In this document: in pieces, positions 57,675-64,000 of the stretch
Position numbering within the stretch: position 1 is the stretch's first letter
Layout: every line of letters starts with the position of its first letter
Position numbers and translations under genes: made by a program
Notes under the pieces: model-generated
Told to the model about the DNA's origin: nothing
Database searches by the model: none
Seen by the model: the letters and a program-made list of their open reading frames with translations, nothing else
Source: Epiperipatus broadwayi
Taxonomy: Eukaryota > Onychophora > Udeonychophora > Euonychophora > Peripatidae
DNA length: 64,000 bases
Assembly: GCA_028023455.1 (NCBI GenBank)
Contig: JAQFVV010000948.1
Coordinates: forward strand, 1-64,000
Direction: 5' to 3'

Positions 57675-57680
57675 ACTATA

Positions 57681-57808
57681 TACTACTACTACTACTACTG
57701 CTACTGCTACTACTACTGCTGCTTCTGCTACTGCTGCTGCTACTACTACTACTTCTATTACTACTACTGCTGCTAGTGCTGCTGCTGTTGCCACTGCTAT
57801 TACTACTA

Positions 57809-57841
<33 letters not shown>

Positions 57842-57844
57842 TTA

Positions 57845-57882
<38 letters not shown>

Positions 57883-57909
57883 GCTACTACTACTAGTAGT
57901 AGTAGTAGT
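57681..57909 (-). repeat. (TAG)n-type tail of LINE copy B
   Basis: About 230 bases of TAC/TGC/TTC triplets on the plus strand (TAG/CAG on the minus strand) lie between the 3' UTR of copy B and the 5' end of copy A. Leucine- and valine-rich frames here are artefacts. Confidence 0.9.
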
Positions 57910-60237
57910 TGTTTTAAAAATTATTTTATTAGCATAAATTATGTTACAATTGTTACATCATTATTGGCAATACATGTGTAGACTTGAATGGTTGAGGTTC
58001 TATTAAAAGTTCTATGGGGAATAATGTTCAATAATAGACACTAAAATGCTGATGTGGCAGGAGTTTGTATAGTTCTGAGATGTGGATGAAATGCTTCATG
58101 GTTACATCTTCACTATGACATAGAGAGCAAATTGGGTCAGTGTTGTCATATTTCATTTTTGTTGACAGGAATGAATTGGTTGGTAAAGCACTGAAGTTGA
58201 TTTTAATAATGATGTCTAGATATTTTGGCTCAAGGTACCAAAACTTAAATTTTGATATAAGTGATTTGTTTGTGACATTGAGGAGACTGCTTTTATTTAT
58301 GAGAGAATCTGGATTGTTGAGAGAATAATGTGCTTCCCAGTAATTAATTTTTGTGAATGATTTATCCTGTAATTTGTTGAACTTAGTATTATTTTTTGCA
58401 AGTTGATTTATGAATTTATTTTTTATTGGTGGAGGGATATCAGTGGGTAGAATTTTAATGAAAGATTGGAAAATAGGAAAATTAATAGATAGTTTTACTA
58501 GAGTATTTTGGGCTTTTTGGTAGTAGAAGGTTGTGACTGAGTTTAATGATAGGCCATTGTATTTAGTATGTTTTGTAGGCTATTGATACTAATGGAGGTA
58601 GCTTTCTTATTCCAGATTAGTTTCATACATAATGAGTTGATTTTTTAAAAACTGTTGGTGAATTTTATGACTGGTGCATAATAATTAATTTTTGGGACTA
58701 TTAACATATTGATTAGATAAATTTTGCTCTGTATTGAGAGATAAGCTTTGGATAGTGAATTAATTCTTTTTTCTATAGCTGGCAGTAACTGACTCTGTAT
58801 TGTGCTTTTTGTGGCATTAAGTGAGAGATGAAATGGAATTCCAAGAAAGTTGTGTGGTGTTGTTTTGGTTTAAGATGCAATTGGCTGGCCAGTTTAAATG
58901 TTCCATATTGCTGTTTTTCCCTATTGAATTTGAATGCATATGTTAATGTGTAGTTCTCAAGAATAGCTTTTAATTTAAAAAGTGACTTTTTAGAAGGCAG
59001 GAACACCACTACATCATCCATGTATGAAAGATGGTTTATTTGCTGTTTCAGGTCTCCTATATATATATATATATTTCAGGTAGCTTAGCTTCTATTTCAG
59101 CAAGTAATGGATTGATATAGGTGATGAAAAGCAGGGAACTCAGAGGGGATCCTTGTGGGATGGAGGTGTGGGGTAGAAAGCTTATAGACATCTTGCTATT
59201 GAGCGCAATGTGAATATCTCTATTGTGAAGTAGACTTGCTAGTATGTACATCATAGGTATAGGAATGTTGTGGCTATCTATTACTTCCAGTAGTTTCAGA
59301 ATTGGAATTGAATCAAATGCTGCTTCAAAGTCAAGCTGAATCACCACTGGCCCAGTTTTTTTTTGGTGTGTCTGAATTTGTCTATTATAGTCTTAAACAG
59401 GACAAGTGCTTCTGCTACGGAGCTGCCCTTTTAAGCAAACTGATATGTAGAAATTTTTGGAAGAATTAAAGACTGAATTTTGTCTTTGACTAAGGATTTT
59501 ATAATTTTTATAAGAGGGTACATGAATATTGTTCTGAGGTTGGCTAATGGAAAAAGGTGAATAGGCTTTTTGAAGAAGGGGATTAGCGATACCGGGTAGA
59601 GCTGCTCAATTGAGTGGATTTAGTTAGAGAGATAAATAATCATATTTAGTATTATTGATGTTATAAAGTAGTTAAGATGATGAAGTAAAATTTTGAGAAT
59701 GGCATGTACTCTGGGGTGAGAGTTTTTTGGATATGCCTGGATTTTTGTAGCTATGTCATTTCTGGATATGTTATGATGATCTGTTGTGATGCCAAAGTGG
59801 AATGGAAGCGAGCAAGGTGGTGATGTTTTCTGAAATCTGTCTTTGAAATGATTATAAATTTGTAATGTCATATATTTCCCTGTTAAGGTTTCTGTGTTTG
59901 AAAGTATAGAGAATGGAGTGTGCTGTTTTGAACTGTAGCCAAGGGCCCAGTGAATGTAACCTTTTGACCAATTATGTGCGTTTTTTAGATAAAGTATGGC
60001 TTTTTTTATTGAAATATATTCTGCTAATGTGAGCTGCATCTGTTTGTATTCCTATTTCAGCAATAAAATTGAGCTAATTGAGTTTGCATTGCTGGGTGTG
60101 CTTTTAAGTTTTAAAGGTAGAGTGTCCAATTTTTTCATTAGATAGGTTGGAGATGGATTTCTATTGATGTAATGTTTAATTGTGGAAGATATGATATTTA
60201 TAAATGTGAACCAGGCCTCTGTAGGGTTCAGAGACAA
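57910..60237 (-). mobile_element. I-like LINE copy B, 5'-truncated
   Basis: Minus-strand element with the reverse-transcriptase half of ORF2, a 3' UTR and a (TAG)n tail. It is organised like copy A but differs from it at roughly a third of positions in the RT region by eye, so it represents another family of the same group. Its 5' side ends at about 60237, next to TA repeats and the Penelope-like element. Confidence 0.85.
57950..60237 (-). pseudogene. LINE B ORF2 C-terminal half, broken
   Basis: From 60237 downward: NPTEAWFTFINIISSTIKHY (linker), NAHNWSKGYIHWALGYSSKQ, then MVIQLDFEAAFDSIPILKLL with the first catalytic aspartate (about 59345), TSIPQGSPLSSLLF (about 59170), and LSYMDDVVVFLPSKKS with the YMDD box (about 59025-58980). 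TA repeats sit between the last two blocks and break the frame. It continues KINYYAPVIKF (about 58690) and ends with CSLCHSEDVTMKHF (about 58135), the cysteine-histidine segment found at many LINE C-termini. Confidence 0.8.
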
Positions 60238-60257
60238 AATATTGATTTATATATATA

Positions 60258-60750
60258 TATATATAAAATACATATTTTGCGGGTTCATCCGTGTTAAAAA
60301 CTTTTAATATCAATATACTGACATTTCGACTTGGTCACACAAGCCATCCACAGAGTTATAAAAAGGTAGAAAGACGGTTGTAGAGGCGCTACAATCACTG
60401 GTTTGAATAAAACATTAAAAATCCCACCAATAGCAAAAATGTTAAATTTGAGAATGTTTTTTAAAGAAATCTTTCCAAATAGGAGGAAGTTTGCACATAT
60501 CATCTCGCTTATTGATACAATCTGGCCTTTTAAGTATCTCAATGGCTTCTCTGATTTTGCATTGGTAGAGATTATCACATCTGGATATGATCCTGGTACT
60601 AGAAAAATCTATTTTATGACCTGAATCTATAGTATGGAGTGAGAGTGCTGATGATGATGAGTGTTGTTTAACTGCATTAGCATGCTCATCTCTCCTAACA
60701 CTGATGCGACGATTACTCATACCTATGTAAGAAGCTTTACAATTTTTACA
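60258..60750 (-). mobile_element. Penelope-like element, inverted 3' fragment
   Basis: This is the reverse complement of 61207-61697, about 99% identical by eye. It covers the C-terminal part of the GIY-YIG domain from just before YIGMSNRRISV to the stop, plus the whole 3' non-coding part ending in GCAAAATATGTATTTTATATA. Its 3' end lies in TA repeats next to LINE B. Such inverted fragments beside a direct copy are a known peculiarity of Penelope-like insertions. Confidence 0.9.
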
Positions 60751-60751
60751 T

Positions 60752-61509
60752 AGTTTATCTTTTTAAATAGTTTATCTTTTTCTATTTACAGAAAGGATAC
60801 ACACACAGACAGATATTTACATTTCCATTCTCATCATCACCCAACTCAGATAGTTTCTGTAGCCAAAACTCTTTTAAATAGAGCAATTAACCTTTCAGAT
60901 GACACACATCTGAAAGAAGAAATAAATCATATTAATAGTGTTTTATTAGCAAATAGTTATAATTACAAATTTATAAAAAAAGCCTTATTTCAAGCCCAAA
61001 ATAGACAAAATAGGAAACAAAAAGATGATAAGTCAGCTATTAGGATTTGTGTTCCATATGTAAAAGGAACTACAGACAGTATCGGACGTATATTAAAACG
61101 CTATAATATAGATACAGCATTTTCTGCTCATCAAAAGATCAGCAATATAATAACCAAGCCTAAGGATTCAATCCCTCTTGAATCTCATGGTGTCTATCAA
61201 ATCTCATGTAAAAATTGTAAAGCTTCTTACATAGGTATGAGTAATCGTCGCATCAGTGTTAGGAGAGATGAGCATGCTAATGCAGTTAAACAACACTCAT
61301 CATCATCAGCACTCTCACTCCATACTATAGATTCAGGTCATAAAATAGATTTTTCTAGTACCAGGATCATATCCAGATGTGATAATCTCTACCAATGCAA
61401 AATCAGAGAAGCCATTGAGATACTTAAAAGGCCAGATTGTATCAATAAGCGAGATGATACGTGCAAACTTCCTCCTATTTGGAAAGATTTCTTTAAAAAA
61501 CATTCTTAA
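60752..61509 (+). pseudogene. Penelope-like element, upstream direct copy, 5'-truncated
   Basis: From 60765 the sequence equals 63297 onward of the full copy (constant offset of 2532, four differences seen in about 700 bases, no indels). It encodes the region after the reverse transcriptase fingers and palm, the linker, and the complete GIY-YIG nuclease: GVY...C-x2-C...YIGMSNRRISVRRDEH, the SLHTIDSGH segment and a TAA at 61507-61509. The start of this copy lacks the catalytic RT. It serves as the upstream pseudo-LTR unit of the tandem structure. Confidence 0.9.
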
Positions 61510-61668
61510 ATTTAACATTTTTGCTATTGGTGGGATTTTTAATGTTTTATTCAAACCAGTGATTGTAGCGCCTCTACAACCGTCTTTCTACCTTTTTATA
61601 ACTCTGTGGATGGCTTGTGTGACCAAGTCGAAACGTCAGTATATTGATATTCAAAGTTTTTAACACGG
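61510..61668 (+). promoter_or_regulatory. Penelope-like non-coding region between the two units (pseudo-LTR)
   Basis: The 159 bases between the TAA of the upstream copy and the first ATG of the full copy are where promoter and RNA-processing signals of Penelope-like elements lie. They contain CTGTGGA (61604-61610), a GGCTTG/CAAGTC stem (61612-61617 with 61624-61629), GAAA (61630-61633) and CGTC. The order resembles a hammerhead ribozyme core, with an A-to-U difference at a conserved position and no good third stem. Function is inferred. Confidence 0.45.
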
Positions 61669-64000
61669 ATGAACCCGCAAAATATGTATTTTATATATTT
61701 AACCCGTGCAAATCTTCGTTTTAACATTACTAACCTCTACGGGGAGGAAATTTTCAAACAGCTTCGTATATTTGAAAGAACGTGGAGTAAGAAATGTAAG
61801 TTACTTTGTAATTTATCTTTTTTGTTAGCGTGCAAAAATCACAACGTTATACCCACTTGCTGTAAAATTGTGTTTCACAAGAACAATTATAATGTTAATA
61901 AAATTCTAAGGAAAACCAGCAATATTATTTTAAACTCTTTTATTAAAGAAACTCGAAAAAATTTAGACAAAATTGATAAAGTATTGCTACATTTACGTTT
62001 ATTCCTTAGTAATAAAATACATCCTTTACTGTGGACTAGTTTTGATCGTATTGCAAGTTTTCGATCGTCTAAAGATTCGGAATTGGTAACAGCAAAGCAA
62101 AAGAAAAAATTGCAAATGCTAATTAGAACACAATACCCAAACATTATGTATCCAAATCAAAAAACCGTTTACAATTTATCTAAGAATGCCCTCTCTACAG
62201 ATGAAATTTCGGTTTTAGAAAAAGGTTTCAATTTTGCTTTAACACCTTCCCGGATACCTTTTGAGAAAATTGTCTGTAATGTTGAATCAGCTCTTGATAA
62301 AATTGATTCTACATCGGCTGATTTAGCTAGAGCTGAGATTTGTAATATTTTAAAAAAAGCTAAGCTTCCTAAAAATAATTTTTCAAAGAAAGAAAGACAA
62401 GCATTAAATAATATAAAATCGGACAAATCAATTGTTGTACTTCCAGCTGATAAAGGTAATGCCACAGTTGTAATGGATCGTGACATTTACCATAATAAAA
62501 TTTTAGATCTGCTTAGTGATAAAACTTATAAACTATCAAAAAGAGATCATACTACATATTTGGAAAAAACAACAAAAGCTATTATTAATAAATCACCTAT
62601 TGAAACAGAGATAAAAAATAAAATAATCCCTCGTGAAAAATCTTGTGTCTGTCCAAAATTTTATGGACTTCCAAAAATTCACAAACCAGATACCCCTCTT
62701 CGTCCAATAGTAAGTGCAATAGGTTCTCCAACTCATATTTTAGCTAGATACTTATCGGATTTCATTAAACCTACAATCCCATCTATTAAATCATATATTA
62801 AAAACTCTCTTCATTTTATTTCTGTTTTAAAAAGTTTAAAAATTAATGCTAGTGACATTCTGGTCAGTTTTGATGTCGTGTCTTTGTTTACAAACATTCC
62901 AATTGATGAAGCTTTAAATATAATCTCACAACGTTGCAATTTACCAGACCATATTATTGCTTTGATTAAACATTGTCTCTTAAATACATATTTTGTATAC
63001 AATGGACAGCATTACAGACAAGTTTTTGGTACTCCTATGGGCTCACCTATCTCAGGAGTAATAGCTGATTTATTCATGGAATATATAGAAACTCGTGCTT
63101 TAGAATCATCATCTTTAAAACCTCTCATTTGGCTCAGATACATAGATGACACTTTTGTCATATGGCAACATGGAAAAAATACATTAGATGATTTTTTCTT
63201 ACATTTAAATAATATGCATCCTCATATTAAATTTACAATGGAGACAGAGTCTGATGGAAAACTCCCTTTTCTTGATGTTCTAGTCACCAGAACACCAAAT
63301 AGTTTATCTTTTTCTATTTACAGAAAGGATACACACACAGACAGATATTTACATTTTCATTCTCATCATCACCCAACTCAGATAGTTTCTGTAGCCAAAA
63401 CTCTTTTAAATAGAGCAATTAACCTTTCAGATGACACACATCTGAAAGAAGAAATAAATCATATTAATAGTGTTTTATTAGCAAATAGTTATAATTACAA
63501 ATTTATAATAAAAGCCTTATTTCAAGCCCAAAATAGACAAAATAGGAAACAAAAAGATGATAAGTCAGCTATTAGGATTTGTGTTCCATATGTAAAAGGA
63601 ACTACAGACAGTATCGGACGTATATTAAAACGCTATAATATAGATACAGCATTTTCTGCTCATCAAAAGATCAGCAATATAATAACCAAGCCTAAGGATT
63701 CAATCCCTCTTGAATCTCATGGTGTCTATCAAATCTCATGTAAAAATTGTAAAGCTTCTTACATAGGTATGAGTAATCGTCGCATCAGTGTTAGGAGAGA
63801 TGAGCATGTTAATGCAGTTAAACAACACTCATCATCATCAGCACTCTCACTCCATACTATAGATTCAGGTCATAAAATAGATTTTTCTAGTACCAGGATC
63901 ATATCCAGATGTGATAATCTCTACCAATGCAAAATCAGAGAAGCCATTGAGATACTTAAAAGGCCAGATTGTATTAATAAGCGAGATGATACGTGCAAAC
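61669..64000 (+). CDS. Penelope-like reverse transcriptase with GIY-YIG endonuclease, intact to window edge
   Basis: The frame opens after a TGA near 61647. The first ATG is 61669, a second in-frame ATG is at 61684, and 777 codons run without a stop to the window end. Comparison with the upstream copy predicts the TAA 41 bases beyond the window, so a protein of about 790 residues. The N-terminal region (residues about 20-330) is basic and helical, as in the family. The RT has SFDVVSLFTNIPIDEA with the first catalytic aspartate (residue about 402), GTPMGSPISGVIADLF (454 onward) and RYIDDTFVIW (YIDD at 491-494). The linker precedes the GIY-YIG nuclease: GVY at 685-687, C-x2-C, YIG at 698-700, RRISVRRDEH. 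The enzyme copies the element's RNA at nicked chromosomal DNA. The uninterrupted frame suggests a young, potentially active copy. Confidence 0.93.
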   Translation, partial: MNPQNMYFIYLTRANLRFNITNLYGEEIFKQLRIFERTWSKKCKLLCNLSFLLACKNHNVIPTCCKIVFHKNNYNVNKILRKTSNIILNSFIKETRKNLDKIDKVLLHLRLFLSNKIHPLLWTSFDRIASFRSSKDSELVTAKQKKKLQMLIRTQYPNIMYPNQKTVYNLSKNALSTDEISVLEKGFNFALTPSRIPFEKIVCNVESALDKIDSTSADLARAEICNILKKAKLPKNNFSKKERQALNNIKSDKSIVVLPADKGNATVVMDRDIYHNKILDLLSDKTYKLSKRDHTTYLEKTTKAIINKSPIETEIKNKIIPREKSCVCPKFYGLPKIHKPDTPLRPIVSAIGSPTHILARYLSDFIKPTIPSIKSYIKNSLHFISVLKSLKINASDILVSFDVVSLFTNIPIDEALNIISQRCNLPDHIIALIKHCLLNTYFVYNGQHYRQVFGTPMGSPISGVIADLFMEYIETRALESSSLKPLIWLRYIDDTFVIWQHGKNTLDDFFLHLNNMHPHIKFTMETESDGKLPFLDVLVTRTPNSLSFSIYRKDTHTDRYLHFHSHHHPTQIVSVAKTLLNRAINLSDDTHLKEEINHINSVLLANSYNYKFIIKALFQAQNRQNRKQKDDKSAIRICVPYVKGTTDSIGRILKRYNIDTAFSAHQKISNIITKPKDSIPLESHGVYQISCKNCKASYIGMSNRRISVRRDEHVNAVKQHSSSSALSLHTIDSGHKIDFSSTRIISRCDNLYQCKIREAIEILKRPDCINKRDDTCK

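Larger units (their letters stand above)
51541..57680 (-). mobile_element. I-like LINE copy A, near full length, decayed
   Basis: Minus-strand element of about 6.1 kb. It has a 5' UTR with a YY1-like motif (from about 57680), ORF1 with zinc knuckles (57495-55330), ORF2 with AP endonuclease and reverse transcriptase (about 55070-52150), a 3' UTR and a (TAG)n tail. The two-ORF layout, the gag-like knuckles in ORF1 and the trinucleotide tail fit the I superfamily in the broad sense. I do not assign a clade. Both ORFs contain stops and frameshifts. A 25-bp duplication (GTATACATGATTTGATTTT) occurs twice in the 3' UTR at about 51578 and 51606. Confidence 0.8.

Noticed and set aside
57632-57937. 101-codon leucine-rich frame and its antisense valine-rich frame
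   Set aside because: Triplet-repeat tail of LINE B; no gene.
60403-60624. Plus-strand 73-codon frame, and its mirror at 61333-61554 on the minus strand
   Set aside because: Antisense shadows of the Penelope GIY-YIG region; they occur in pairs only because that segment is inverted.
61887-63002. Minus-strand frames of 63-105 codons
   Set aside because: Antisense of the Penelope-like RT frame, which is open on the plus strand through the whole interval.

Overview
This is AT-rich nuclear DNA from an animal, most likely an invertebrate. The support is a Penelope-like element with a GIY-YIG nuclease, RTE-, Jockey/CR1- and I-like LINEs, a fossil Ty3/Gypsy-type LTR element, long trinucleotide and TA microsatellites, foldback/MITE-like palindromes, and a probable spliced exon with an antistasin-like cysteine pattern. 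I cannot name the phylum or species. There are no bacterial-style operons. Nearly every long open frame belongs to a transposable element or is a microsatellite artefact.

Layout. 1-14 kb is gene-poor DNA with a possible 3'-terminal exon near 1.3 kb and a dispersed foldback repeat family at 1.8, 2.45, 11.0 and 11.85 kb. One of those copies lies between perfect 24-bp direct repeats. A perfect (AAT) array of about 410 bp ends this part. 14.5-21 kb holds decayed minus-strand LINE fragments: one reverse transcriptase with a YADD box, and three co-oriented RTE pieces, the best of them ending in a (TGA)n tail. 21.7-28.4 kb has a MITE-like palindrome, a GC-richer promoter-like block near 22.8-23.2 kb, an LTR retrotransposon cut off inside its reverse transcriptase, and a degenerate tandem array with palindromic cores. 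28.5-41 kb is mostly featureless intron-like or intergenic DNA. Inside it, at 40.06-40.16 kb on the minus strand, is the best host exon candidate. 41.7-45 kb has another MITE-like palindrome, a possible Penelope tail relic, an (ATT)n array and a decayed Jockey/CR1-like LINE. 45-51 kb is mostly unannotated, with a tandem duplication, a solo LINE 3' end with a (GAATT)n tail, and three weak minus-strand exon candidates.

51.2-64 kb is the most active part. Two related but clearly diverged I-like LINEs lie head to tail on the minus strand. Each ends in a (TAG)n-type tail, and the tail of the upstream copy joins directly to the apparent 5' end of the downstream copy. That 5' end carries a YY1-like CAAGATGGC motif. 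Next to them is a Penelope-like element made of an inverted fragment, a direct 5'-truncated copy and a complete copy whose open frame is uninterrupted to the right edge of the window. The Penelope copies are about 99% identical by eye, so this insertion is young and may come from a currently active family. The window looks like an intronic or intergenic landscape repeatedly invaded by retroelements that end at, or insert beside, simple repeats.
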